In this document: one piece after another, positions 15,425 through 23,058 of the stretch
Layout: every line of letters starts with the position of its first letter
How positions within the stretch are numbered: position 1 is the stretch's first letter
Source of the DNA: Nocardia transvalensis NBRC 15921
GTDB taxonomy: Bacteria; Actinomycetota; Actinomycetes; Mycobacteriales; Mycobacteriaceae
DNA: 64,000 nucleotides
NCBI RefSeq assembly: GCF_000308875.1
Contig: NZ_BAGL01000057.1
Span: forward strand, 62,001 to 126,000
Direction: 5' to 3'
Notes under the pieces: model-generated
Told to the model about the DNA's origin: nothing
The model's input: only the letters and a program-made list of their open reading frames with translations
The model's database searches: none
Position numbers and translations under genes: made by a program

Positions 15425-16741
15425 TCACGCCCGGAGGCCCAGCAGCACCCCCGGCTGCGGCCGCAGCGAGACCAGAAAATGCTCGCGCACAGTCTGTTCC
15501 GGCTCGGCGACGAGCCGGAAGCGCTGCGCGATCAACGCGACCGCCACCATCAGCTCCAGCTCGGCCAGCGGCGCCCCGATGCAGCGACGACGCCCGCCGC
15601 CGAAGGGAAAGTAGGTGTAGGGCAGCGCTTTCGGGCCTTCCGGCGCGAAGCGATCGGGGTCGAAGACATCGGGGTCCGGCCAATAGCGCGGATCACGGTG
15701 CACCACATGGGAAACAACGAAGACGGTCGATCTCGCTGGAATCAGATATCCACCGATCCTGATGGCCCGCACCGGTTCTCGCGGAAAGCAAGGAATCGGC
15801 GGATGCAACCGCAACGCCTCCGCGATCACCTGCCGCAGATAGCGCAGATCGGGCAGATCATCCGCGCCCGGCGCCCGGCCGGCGAGCACCGTGCCCAGTT
15901 CCGCGCGGAGCCGTTCCTGCACGCCGGGATGCCGGGCGATCTCGAACAGCGTCCAGGCCAGCCCGCAGCCCGTCGTCTCGTAACCGGTCCACAGGTAGGT
16001 CCGCAGTTCCTCGGCGATCTGCGCCCTGGTCAGCGCGGTCCCGGTGTCGCGGCGGCGGGCGGCGAGCAGCTCGGCCAGCAGCCCACCGGCGGGCGGGGCG
16101 TGCTCGAGGAGATCCGCTGCGGCCGAGTCGAATACCCTCTGCGCGGTGCGCAGCCGGCGGCGTACCGGCGTCGGCAGCCAGCCCGGCAGCAGTTGCTCCG
16201 GGCTGCCCGGGAATATCGCCGACAGCACGGCGGGCCCGACGGAGACCACCTGCCCGGCCCGGTCGCCGAACTCGACGCCGAACAGCGCGCGGCCCACCGC
16301 GTCGAAGGTCAGCCGCATCACCTCCGGCACGAGATCGATCGGTTCGCCCGCGGTCGCGCGCGCCTGCCAGCGGTCCAGCAGCGCGTGCACGGCGGCGGTG
16401 AGCGCCGGGATCGCCGCGTGCAACCGCCCGGCATGGAAATGCGGCTGCCCGGCCCGGCGGCGAACCCGCCAGTTCTCGCCGTCCGCGGTGAGCATGCCGT
16501 CACCGAGGAACAGATCGAAACCGCGGTACACCTTGCCGCGCCGGTACGAGTCCCGATCGTGCAGGATCTCGCCGATCAGTTCCGGCGCGGCGACCGAATG
16601 GACCAGCTGCGGCCCCACCCGATACCGGACGATGTCGCCGTACCGGCGATGCAGGTCGAGGGCGATATCGGCGGCATCCCGGCGATAGCGCCGGATGTCG
16701 ATCGGCAGCTTCGGTCCCGGCGCTCTGTCGCGTCCGCTCAT
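15425..16741 (-). CDS. Cytochrome P450
   Basis: The protein is about 438 residues from ATG 16741; a GTG at 16807 would add 22 residues but lacks a ribosome site. Heme binding is shown by FPFGGGRRRCIGAPLAELEL near the C-terminus, the ExxR pair by EALR in VIAEALRLHPPIPCFPREPV, and the I-helix by YLWTGYETTGCGLAWTLFEI. The PGPKLPIDIRRYRRDAADIA start is like P450s related to CYP110/CYP4-type fatty-acid or terpene oxidases. No ferredoxin gene adjoins. A possible degenerate copy of the MarR palindrome lies 80-100 bases upstream. Confidence 0.92.
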   Translation of the reverse strand: MSGRDRAPGPKLPIDIRRYRRDAADIALDLHRRYGDIVRYRVGPQLVHSVAAPELIGEILHDRDSYRRGKVYRGFDLFLGDGMLTADGENWRVRRRAGQPHFHAGRLHAAIPALTAAVHALLDRWQARATAGEPIDLVPEVMRLTFDAVGRALFGVEFGDRAGQVVSVGPAVLSAIFPGSPEQLLPGWLPTPVRRRLRTAQRVFDSAAADLLEHAPPAGGLLAELLAARRRDTGTALTRAQIAEELRTYLWTGYETTGCGLAWTLFEIARHPGVQERLRAELGTVLAGRAPGADDLPDLRYLRQVIAEALRLHPPIPCFPREPVRAIRIGGYLIPARSTVFVVSHVVHRDPRYWPDPDVFDPDRFAPEGPKALPYTYFPFGGGRRRCIGAPLAELELMVAVALIAQRFRLVAEPEQTVREHFLVSLRPQPGVLLGLRA

Positions 16742-16819
16742 AGCACTCACCCGCCTGGTTTCCGACCAGCTACCGGCCCCGCCGATCATGTAGGTGTACA
16801 CGATCACAACCAGCCAGTA

Positions 16820-16839
16820 GGTATTTTTGGTGAAATACC
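16820..16839. promoter_or_regulatory. Inverted repeat upstream of the P450 gene
   Basis: GGTATTT and AAATACC form 7-base arms around TTGGTG. On the leftward strand the site contains TATTTCAC, the same half-site as the perfect palindrome at 17689-17713. It may therefore be a weaker target of the same MarR-like regulator, placed in front of the P450. Confidence 0.5.
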
Positions 16840-16856
16840 CAAGCGGGCAACGCGGT

Positions 16857-17690
16857 TCAGAACCGGAACCGCAGGATGCGGCTGGAATGCCTCATGCCCG
16901 GTAGCAGGTTCAGGAGGCGGAACATGCGGCGGGCGTTCGCGGGGGCCTTGGCCATCAGCAGCGGTGAGTCGTTCATCGGGGCCTCGTCGAGGAATTCGAG
17001 GCGCGGATGCCACTCGGCCAGGGCGGCCGGATCGTCGAAGCCACAACGGAATTGGGTGCCGTACTTACGCAGGGTGGGGTCCCATTTCGAGGTGCGCCAC
17101 GCCCAGACCGCCACCGTGTCGAACTGTATCCGGCCCTCGGGGAACGCGTCCACGACGCCGGTCAGCAGCCGCCGGACCTCCTCCTCGGTCAGGTAGGGCA
17201 CCAGTCCCTCGGCGATCATCAGCACCGGACGGCCGCGCGGGATACGGTCCAGCCAGGTCGGGTCGGTGACGCTGGAACCGATGAGGGTGTAGTGCTCGCG
17301 CGGCGGGAGGAGTTGTCGCCGCAGGTCGATGGTGGAGGGGTAGTCCAGGTCGTACCAGTCGGCGGTCGCGGGCGGATCGATCCGATACACCCTGGCGTCG
17401 AGGCCGCAGCCCAGGTGCAGCACCACCGCATCCGGGTGCTCGGCGAGATAGCTTCGGGCCCAGTCGTCGTTGACCTTGGCGCGCACGACGGCGGCGAGGC
17501 CCATCTGATTGGCGCCGAATCTGCCTTTGTCGTAGTCGGGATCGAGGCGGCGCATCACCCGCTCGGCGTACGCGTCGCCGAGAATCGGATCGGGCAGCCG
17601 GTTGTCCAGCGCTTTGGCCTTGAGGACGGGGCTTGCGGTCTGCTGCACTCCGGCGAGTTCGGTGTCTTGCACACCACCTACGCTACTCAT
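16857..17690 (-). CDS. Class I SAM-dependent methyltransferase (LCM-like family)
   Basis: The 277-residue protein has the SAM motif VVLHLGCGLDARVYRIDPPA at about residues 89-108, a WYDLDYPSTIDLRRQLLP acidic loop and VLMIAEGLVPYLTEEEVRRL, as in leucine carboxyl methyltransferase relatives acting on polyketides or small acids. Its ATG at 17690 lies inside the left arm of a perfect palindrome, so repressor binding would cover the start. It is 115 bases upstream of the P450 in the same direction and they may form one unit. Confidence 0.88.
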   Translation of the reverse strand: MSSVGGVQDTELAGVQQTASPVLKAKALDNRLPDPILGDAYAERVMRRLDPDYDKGRFGANQMGLAAVVRAKVNDDWARSYLAEHPDAVVLHLGCGLDARVYRIDPPATADWYDLDYPSTIDLRRQLLPPREHYTLIGSSVTDPTWLDRIPRGRPVLMIAEGLVPYLTEEEVRRLLTGVVDAFPEGRIQFDTVAVWAWRTSKWDPTLRKYGTQFRCGFDDPAALAEWHPRLEFLDEAPMNDSPLLMAKAPANARRMFRLLNLLPGMRHSSRILRFRF

Positions 17691-17713
17691 ATTTCACGAA
17701 ATTCGTGAAATAT
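17689..17713. promoter_or_regulatory. Perfect 12-bp-arm palindrome, probable operator of the MarR-like regulator
   Basis: ATATTTCACGAA and TTCGTGAAATAT are exact reverse complements around one central A. The site covers the methyltransferase start codon and lies about 47 bases before the regulator start, so a bound dimer would affect both divergent genes. It is strikingly AT-rich for this genome. Confidence 0.75.
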
Positions 17714-17759
17714 GTGATGGAATTTGACCACAGAGGGCACCATCGAGGAGGCTGCATCG

Positions 17760-18242
17760 GTGACGCGAGCCGACGAGAGTGCGATCGCCGACTTCCGGGA
17801 ACGGTTCGCACAGGTCATGGTGGAATCCGGCATGCCACGGATGGCCGCGCGCGTGTACGCGGCGCTGATGGTCACCGACTCCGGCACGCTGTCGGCCGCC
17901 GAACTCACCGAACAACTGGGCGTCGGCCCGTCGGCGATCTCGGGGGCGGTCAAATACCTGGCGCAGGTGCGGCTGGTCGAACGCGGCCGGGAACCCGGCA
18001 GTCGGCGCGACTTCTGCCGGATCCACGAGCACACCTGGAGCCACTACGTCACCCAGTCCGATCCGGTCCTGGTCCAGGTCCAGACCAGCGCCGACGAAGG
18101 CACGGCGCTGTTGGGCCCCGACTCCCCCGCCGGGCGGCGGCTGGACGAGACGCGCCGGTTCTTCGCGTTCCTGCGCGAGGAGATCGATCAGTCGATGGCC
18201 AAGTGGCGGCGGCTCCAAGCGGCCGAACGCGACCACCGATGA
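17760..18242 (+). CDS. MarR/GbsR-like winged-helix regulator
   Basis: The 160-residue protein starts at GTG 17760 behind GAGGAGG at eight bases; a TTG at 17724 is not needed. ARVYAALMVTDSGTLSAAEL, TEQLGVGPSAISGAVKYLAQ and VRLVERGREPGSRRDFCRIH form the winged helix, with helices on both sides for dimerisation. This MarR/GbsR type commonly sits next to transporters or modifying enzymes. Divergence from the methyltransferase across a perfect palindrome makes autoregulation and methyltransferase/P450 control likely. Confidence 0.87.
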   Translation: MTRADESAIADFRERFAQVMVESGMPRMAARVYAALMVTDSGTLSAAELTEQLGVGPSAISGAVKYLAQVRLVERGREPGSRRDFCRIHEHTWSHYVTQSDPVLVQVQTSADEGTALLGPDSPAGRRLDETRRFFAFLREEIDQSMAKWRRLQAAERDHR

Positions 18243-18271
18243 GTTTCGAGCGCGGAGGAGGTCTACGAGTC

Positions 18272-18823
18272 ATGAGGAAACTGATCTACGGATTCACCGT
18301 CTCCCTGGACGGATACGTCAACGATCGCGACGGCGCGATCGACTGGACCGAGCCGGACGACGAATTGCACCAGTTCCACAACGACAGGTATCGCGCGCTG
18401 GAGGTCTCGCTGCACGGCCGCCGGCTGTACGAGCTGATGGCCGAGTACTGGCCGCACGTGCCCGAGGACGCGCCGCCCATCCAGCGCGAGTTCGGCGAAC
18501 TCTGGACGGCGAAGCCCAAGGTCGTCTTCTCCCGGACCCTCACCGAGGTCCGGTGGAACAGCACCCTGGTCGCGGAGAACGCGGTCGAGGAGGTCCGCCG
18601 GCTCAAGTCCGAAGGCGACGGCGTCATGGAGGTCGGCGGCGCGAGCCTCGCGGCCTCGCTGATGCCCCACGGCCTCATCGACGAGTACCAGGTGTTCGTC
18701 TCCCCCATGGTCCTCGGCGGCGGCACACCGATGTTCCCCCCGCTGGACACCCGCATCCCACTCCGCCTGGTCGAGACGAAGCATTTCAGCAACGTGGTGC
18801 TGATGCGCTACCTCACCGACTGA
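18272..18823 (+). CDS. Dihydrofolate reductase-like (RibD C-terminal domain) protein
   Basis: The 183-residue protein matches the YyaP/YwjB-type RibD-C family: MRKLIYGFTVSLDGYVNDRD, VSLHGRRLYELMAEYWPHVP, VVFSRTLTEVRWNSTLV and VMEVGGASLAASLMPHGLID, then EYQVFVSPMVLGGGTPMF. These proteins have a DHFR fold and bind NADPH; the reaction is usually unknown. ATG 18272 lies 11 bases after GGAGGAGG; an upstream ATG at 18239 overlaps the regulator stop, so both starts keep the genes linked. Confidence 0.88.
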   Translation: MRKLIYGFTVSLDGYVNDRDGAIDWTEPDDELHQFHNDRYRALEVSLHGRRLYELMAEYWPHVPEDAPPIQREFGELWTAKPKVVFSRTLTEVRWNSTLVAENAVEEVRRLKSEGDGVMEVGGASLAASLMPHGLIDEYQVFVSPMVLGGGTPMFPPLDTRIPLRLVETKHFSNVVLMRYLTD

Positions 18824-18930
18824 GGCCCCGCTCGATAGCCGCCGGGTTCACCCGCATCGGGTGAGGCCGGGACGGCGGAATCGGGACAGAATCGCCCTGG
18901 CTTGGAACGGTCATTCCTGGAGGAGCTGCC

Positions 18931-20736
18931 ATGGCGCCGGATTTCACCGACCACACCGACTTCGACAATGCCGAGCGCGGATTCATCGCGACCCTGGACC
19001 AGGTGCGGTTCACCACGGCCGACGGCCGTGTCGTCTTCGATCTGTCCGATTACGGCTTCCTCGACGGGGACTGCCCGGACACCGTGAACCCCAGCCTGTT
19101 CCGGCAGAGCCGCCTGTGCCGCCGCAACGGCCTGTTCGAGGTCACCGAGGGGATCTACCAGATCCGGGGATTCGACATCTCCAATATGACCCTCGTCGAG
19201 GGCGACACCGGAGTCGTCGTGATCGACCCGCTGATCTCCGCCGAGTGCGCCGCCGCGGGGATCGCGCTGTACCGGGAACATCGCGGCGACCGCCCGGTCA
19301 CCGGCGTCATCTACACCCACTCGCACGGCGACCACTTCGGCGGCGTCGACGGTGTGCTGCCCGACGGCCCCGGTGACGTTCCGATCCTCGCTCCGGCCGG
19401 CTTCATGGCCGAGGCCGTGGCGGAGAACGTGTACGCCGGCACCGCGATGAACCGCCGCGGCAACTACATGTACGGCGCGACACTGCCCATCGGACCCGAG
19501 GGACAGGTCAGCACCGGTCTGGGCATCCAGACCTCGCACGGGAGCCTGGGACTCATCCCGCCCACGCTCGACATCACCCACACCGGCCAGCAGGAAACCC
19601 TCGACGGTGTGCCGATCGTCTTCCAGATCACTCCGGGCACCGAGGCGCCCGCGGAGATGAACTTCTACTTCCCCCACCGCCGCGCCCTGTGCGTGGCCGA
19701 GAACGCCACCCACAACCTGCACAATCTGCTCACCCTCCGCGGCGCCCTGGTCCGTGACCCGCGCATGTGGTCGCGGTACCTCGACGAGGCGATCGAACTG
19801 TTCGCCGCCGACTCCGACGTCGCGTTCGCCTCCCACCACTGGCCGACCTGGGGCACGGAGAACCTGACCCGATTCCTCGCCGAGCAGCGCGATCTCTACA
19901 TCTACCTGCACGACCAGACCCTGCGCATGATGAACCAGGGCCTCACCGGCGTCGAGATCGCCGAGGAGATCACCCTGCCGCCCGGGCTCGAGAACGCCTG
20001 GCACGCACGGGGTTACTACGGTTCGGTCAGCCACAATGTGAAGGCCGTCTATCAGCGCTATCTCGGGTGGTTCGACGGCCACCCCAGCTCGCTGTGGCAG
20101 CATCCGCCGCGAGCCCTCGCCGAACGCTACGTCGACGTCATCGGGGGCGTGGACACGGTCGTGGAGCAGGGCCGCAAGTACGCCGCCGACGGCGACCTGC
20201 GCTTCGCCGCCGAACTGCTCAAACACGCCGTCTTCGCCGCACCCGACCACGGCGACGCGCGAGACGCGTTGGCGGAGGTGTACACCCGCCTCGGCTACGG
20301 CGCGGAGAACGCCACCTGGCGCGGCTTCTACCTCAGCGGCGCCAAGGAACTCCGCGACGGCATCACCCCGCCCGAACTCGATCTCGGCGCCGGCATGGCC
20401 GCGGCGCTCAGCATCGAGCAGCTCTTCGACACCCTCGCCATCCGTGTCAACGGACCCCGCGCCGCCGCCGAAACCCTGTGCATCGACTGGAAATTCACCG
20501 ATCCGGCCACCACTCTGCGCACCACGCTGTCCAACGGCGCCCTCATCCGCACCCCCGATCCGCGCTCGGCCGCACCCGTGGACCTCACACTCACCCTCAC
20601 CAAGACCCAGCTCCTGGGCCTGCTCGCCGGAAAGGGCCTGGACGGCATCACGACCGAAGGCGACCCCGCCGCTCTACAGCGACTGTTCGCGCTCCTCGAC
20701 GAGCAGGATCCGGCCTTCCCGATCGTCACCCCCTGA
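18931..20736 (+). CDS. SDS-type alkyl sulfatase (metallo-beta-lactamase fold, SdsA1/Bds1-like)
   Basis: The 601-residue protein has the three-domain layout of alkyl sulfatases. The metallo-beta-lactamase domain carries VIYTHSHGDHFGGVDGVLP at about residues 126-144 and AEMNFYFPHRRALCVAENAT, with FASHHWPTWG for further metal contacts. A helical dimerisation domain (RKYAADGDLRFAAELLKHAV) and a C-terminal SCP2-like domain (SIEQLFDTLAIRVNGP) follow. It hydrolyses medium-chain alkyl sulfates to alcohols. No export signal is seen. GGAGGAG precedes the ATG. Confidence 0.93.
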   Translation: MAPDFTDHTDFDNAERGFIATLDQVRFTTADGRVVFDLSDYGFLDGDCPDTVNPSLFRQSRLCRRNGLFEVTEGIYQIRGFDISNMTLVEGDTGVVVIDPLISAECAAAGIALYREHRGDRPVTGVIYTHSHGDHFGGVDGVLPDGPGDVPILAPAGFMAEAVAENVYAGTAMNRRGNYMYGATLPIGPEGQVSTGLGIQTSHGSLGLIPPTLDITHTGQQETLDGVPIVFQITPGTEAPAEMNFYFPHRRALCVAENATHNLHNLLTLRGALVRDPRMWSRYLDEAIELFAADSDVAFASHHWPTWGTENLTRFLAEQRDLYIYLHDQTLRMMNQGLTGVEIAEEITLPPGLENAWHARGYYGSVSHNVKAVYQRYLGWFDGHPSSLWQHPPRALAERYVDVIGGVDTVVEQGRKYAADGDLRFAAELLKHAVFAAPDHGDARDALAEVYTRLGYGAENATWRGFYLSGAKELRDGITPPELDLGAGMAAALSIEQLFDTLAIRVNGPRAAAETLCIDWKFTDPATTLRTTLSNGALIRTPDPRSAAPVDLTLTLTKTQLLGLLAGKGLDGITTEGDPAALQRLFALLDEQDPAFPIVTP

Positions 20737-20753
20737 ACGATCGGAGAAAAGGG

Positions 20754-20782
20754 TTGGCCCGGTCGTCGGCGGAGCTGATAAC
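20754..20782 (+). promoter_or_regulatory. Probable promoter of the leader/GNAT/IF-1 unit, with AT-rich upstream element
   Basis: TTGGCC (20754-20759), a 17-base spacer and GATAAC (20777-20782) make a sigma-70-type promoter. Just before the -35 box is GAGAAAAGGG, a run of A residues in a very GC-rich setting. WhiB7/WblC-dependent antibiotic-response promoters are known to have a short AT-rich block directly upstream of the -35. The WhiB7 link is inference. Confidence 0.5.
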
Positions 20783-20821
20783 CTCCGGGACGCCGTGACA
20801 GCACGCGAGGAGGTGAGACCC

Positions 20822-20881
20822 ATGAACACTGTATCGATATGGGTGCTCCCTGTCGTCGTCACGGTCGGGCGAACGATGTAG
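20822..20881 (+). CDS. 19-residue leader peptide, ErmC-leader-like
   Basis: The ORF reads MNTVSIWVLPVVVTVGRTM and follows AGGAGGTGA at seven bases, a near-perfect ribosome site. Residues 5-9 are SIWVL, directly comparable to SIFVI at residues 5-9 of the 19-residue ErmC leader, where macrolide-bound ribosomes stall at codon 9. The stop codon abuts a strong hairpin that ends three bases before the GNAT start. The peptide is most likely regulatory. Stalling is inferred from resemblance, position and layout. Confidence 0.6.
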   Translation: MNTVSIWVLPVVVTVGRTM

Positions 20882-20928
20882 CTGTCGCCGGGAGCGCCTG
20901 AGCAACAAGGCATCCCGAAAGGCGACAG
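20882..20928 (+). promoter_or_regulatory. Attenuator hairpin masking the GNAT ribosome-binding site
   Basis: CTGTCGCC (20882-20889) pairs with GGCGACAG (20921-20928), and GGGA/TCCC and GCC/GGC inside can extend the stem. The ribosome site of the GNAT gene, GAAAGG (20917-20922), has its last two bases in the stem. CTGTCG at 20850-20855 within the leader could pair with the same right arm, giving a possible alternative fold. The layout fits translational attenuation by ribosome stalling. Confidence 0.55.
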
Positions 20929-20931
20929 ACA

Positions 20932-21729
20932 ATGCATTCGAATTCCACTTTTACTCGGGGCGCGGATGAGCCCACCGCCGACATCACCCGTATCACGCGG
21001 ACGCAGTGGCACGCGGTGGCCGACGATCGGATCGTCGGCCGCGGTGAGGCTTCGCGCAGACCCGACGGCCGGATCTTCCTCAGCATCGACTCCTGGCACG
21101 ACACGGTTTTCGACCACCTCGCGGCCGCGATGCTGCCGGAGCTACCGGCACCGCTATACACGCTCGTCGACGAGACCGACACCGACCTGAGGTCCGCGTG
21201 GGAACGGACCGGCTTCACGACCCACCGTCGCGAGTGGGAATACCTAGCCTCCACCGACGCGCGGCACACCGGTCTCGACTCGCCACCGATCCCCGCGGAC
21301 GTGACGATCCTGCCTGTCGGTACGGCCCAGGAAGAACCACTTCTGAAGGCCTACACCATGATCCGCGCCGAAATCGACGCCACCGGCGGCCGGGGCCTCA
21401 TGCCCGTCGAGATCATCGCCTGCCAGGGCGGGCCCGCCCCGATCGATCCCGGACGGTATGCGGTCGCGACCCGGTCCGGCGAATACGCCGGAATACTCCG
21501 GGCAGCCACGCGGCGACGGCACGCGCGTATCGAACTCGTCGCCGTGCGCGCCGGCCATCGACGCCGCGGCATCGCCCGAGCACTGCTGGCAAGCGCGCTC
21601 GGCACGCTGCACGGGTCCGGGATCGACACGGTATCGGCGTACGTGCACGACGCCGACACCGCGGCCGCCGCCCTGTTCGACGGCATCGGCCGGCGCGCGG
21701 GCAGCAACCTGGAACTGGTGCTGCTATGA
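20932..21729 (+). CDS. GNAT acetyltransferase with degenerate N-terminal half
   Basis: The 265-residue protein has a first half (about 1-105) with only traces of a GNAT fold (DDRIVGRGEASRRPDGRIFL) and a C-terminal active-looking GNAT domain: ELVAVRAGHRRRGIARALLA is motif A for acetyl-CoA, followed by VSAYVHDADTAAAALFDGIG. Two-domain GNATs include aminoglycoside, mycothiol and ribosome-related acetyltransferases, and the substrate is not identifiable. Its translation appears gated by the upstream hairpin. Its stop overlaps the IF-1 paralogue start (ATGA). Confidence 0.85.
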   Translation: MHSNSTFTRGADEPTADITRITRTQWHAVADDRIVGRGEASRRPDGRIFLSIDSWHDTVFDHLAAAMLPELPAPLYTLVDETDTDLRSAWERTGFTTHRREWEYLASTDARHTGLDSPPIPADVTILPVGTAQEEPLLKAYTMIRAEIDATGGRGLMPVEIIACQGGPAPIDPGRYAVATRSGEYAGILRAATRRRHARIELVAVRAGHRRRGIARALLASALGTLHGSGIDTVSAYVHDADTAAAALFDGIGRRAGSNLELVLL

Positions 21730-21959
21730 CGAATACGGCGAAGAACGGCAAGGGCATCGAGATCGAGGGCACCGTCGTCGAGTGCCTGCGCAACGCCACG
21801 TTCACGGTCGAACTTCCGAACGGGCACAAGGTACTCGCGCACATCAGCGGCAAGATTCGCAAGAACTACATCAAGATCCTGCCGCAGGACCGCGTCCTCG
21901 TGGAACTGAGCCCCTACGACCTCACCCGCGGCCGAATCCTGTTCCGGTACAGGACATAA
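21726..21959 (+). CDS. infA: Translation initiation factor IF-1 paralogue
   Basis: The 77-residue protein is a complete S1/OB-fold IF-1: GIEIEGTVVECLRNATFTVE, LPNGHKVLAHISGKIRKNYI, KILPQDRVLVELSPYDLTRG and RILFRYRT. It is longer at the N-terminus (MTNTAKNGKG) than the usual actinobacterial IF-1 and is not next to rpmJ/rpsM, where the housekeeping infA normally lies, so it is almost certainly an extra copy. It is translationally coupled to the GNAT gene. IF-1 binds the 30S A site, a target region for several antibiotics, so a protective role is plausible but inferred. Confidence 0.9.
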   Translation: MTNTAKNGKGIEIEGTVVECLRNATFTVELPNGHKVLAHISGKIRKNYIKILPQDRVLVELSPYDLTRGRILFRYRT

Positions 21960-21985
21960 CGGGAGAACCGGGGCGGACCCCTCGC

Positions 21986-22927
21986 CTACTTGTCGTCGAT
22001 GCGCCCGATCGGGTCGGGGGCCTGGGCGAGGTCGGTCCGCACCTGTTTCCAGGCCGTCTCCTCGATGCCGAGGGCGTCGCGGAGGTAGGCCCAGGAAGCG
22101 CGGCGGATCAGTGCCACGCGTTCGGGGCTCTCGTCGGTGGTGTCCGCGGCGTCGTAGCCGTGGATTCCGCCGAGCGAGTGTTCGCCGCCGAAGACGGTGA
22201 GGAGGCTCCGCGCGCCGGGGCTGTGGAAGTAGACGTCGGTGAACCAGTCGGGGCCGCGGGTCGAGAGGTGGGATTGGTCGCGATCGCCCGCCACCACGAG
22301 GGTCGGTGTGGTCAGGTGGTCGAAGTCCGGGCTCATGAAGGGGAAGTTCTGCGCCGCGAACGGCGTCAGGGTGTCGCCGCCGAAACCGGTATTCGCCAGC
22401 AGCACACCGGCTTTCACGCGCTCATCGGTCAGATCGGGTCCGGGGCCGTCCGGGCCGACGACGCGCGCGCCGAGCAGCATGCCGACGGTCTGGCCGCCCC
22501 AGGAATGTCCCGCGACGGCGATCCGCTCGCGGTCGACACGGTCGTCGAGACCCGGAATCGCGGCGACGATCCGGTCGAGGTCGTCGAGCACACGCGTGAC
22601 GTCCCGGACCCGGATGCGCCAGATGTCCGGGTACCGGGGATCGGCGGGAGTGAGTCCGAGGGTCCGCGAATCGAGGAATGTGGGCTGCACGACGACGAAT
22701 CCGTTACTCGCCCAATAGTCGACCAGCGGGTCGTAGGAGGCCATCGACTGGCCGAAGCCGTGCGCAAGGACGACGACCGGCAGGCGGGCGCCGGCGACGG
22801 GCGCGGACACCCGCACCTGTAGGTCGTCGCCGCGTTCGGGCGCGGGCAGGACGACGGGCTTGACGCTGATGATCGGGGTGGTCAGGGCGGGAACGGCGCT
22901 GCGGGCCGCCATATCTGGTCCGGGCAT
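21986..22927 (-). CDS. Alpha/beta hydrolase, chlorophyllase/PAF-acetylhydrolase-like
   Basis: The 313-residue protein has LPVVVLAHGFGQSMASYDPL with the oxyanion HGF, the nucleophile elbow AVAGHSWGGQTVGMLLGARV, an acid in LVVAGDRDQSHLST and a catalytic His in FGGEHSLGGIHGYD. This is the layout of cytoplasmic dienelactone/chlorophyllase-type hydrolases. ATG 22927 is preferred over 22969 because AAGGA precedes it. It diverges from a TetR gene across two near-identical operator repeats, so induction by a TetR ligand is likely. Confidence 0.87.
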   Translation of the reverse strand: MPGPDMAARSAVPALTTPIISVKPVVLPAPERGDDLQVRVSAPVAGARLPVVVLAHGFGQSMASYDPLVDYWASNGFVVVQPTFLDSRTLGLTPADPRYPDIWRIRVRDVTRVLDDLDRIVAAIPGLDDRVDRERIAVAGHSWGGQTVGMLLGARVVGPDGPGPDLTDERVKAGVLLANTGFGGDTLTPFAAQNFPFMSPDFDHLTTPTLVVAGDRDQSHLSTRGPDWFTDVYFHSPGARSLLTVFGGEHSLGGIHGYDAADTTDESPERVALIRRASWAYLRDALGIEETAWKQVRTDLAQAPDPIGRIDDK

Positions 22928-22990
22928 GGGGGTGGTCCTTCGAGGGAAGTGGGCGCGGCCGGAGGCCACGGGTACCGCCTATACTTCAAG

Positions 22991-23026
22991 CGGAGCACTG
23001 TTCCGAATATACGGAGCGCTGTTCCG
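22991..23026. promoter_or_regulatory. Paired TetR operator repeats
   Basis: CGGAGCACTGTTCCG (22991-23005) and CGGAGCGCTGTTCCG (23012-23026) differ by one base and are 21 bases apart, two helix turns. The outer flanks CAAGCGGA and TCCGCTTG are also inverted copies, so the whole 42-base block has dyad symmetry. It lies between the divergent hydrolase and TetR genes. Confidence 0.7.
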
Positions 23027-23058
23027 CTTGGCAAGGACGACCATGGAAGAGGTGTCAC

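Noticed and set aside
15479..17269. A 596-codon open frame antisense to the P450 and methyltransferase
   Set aside because: It spans two real genes and their gap and has no recognisable domain.
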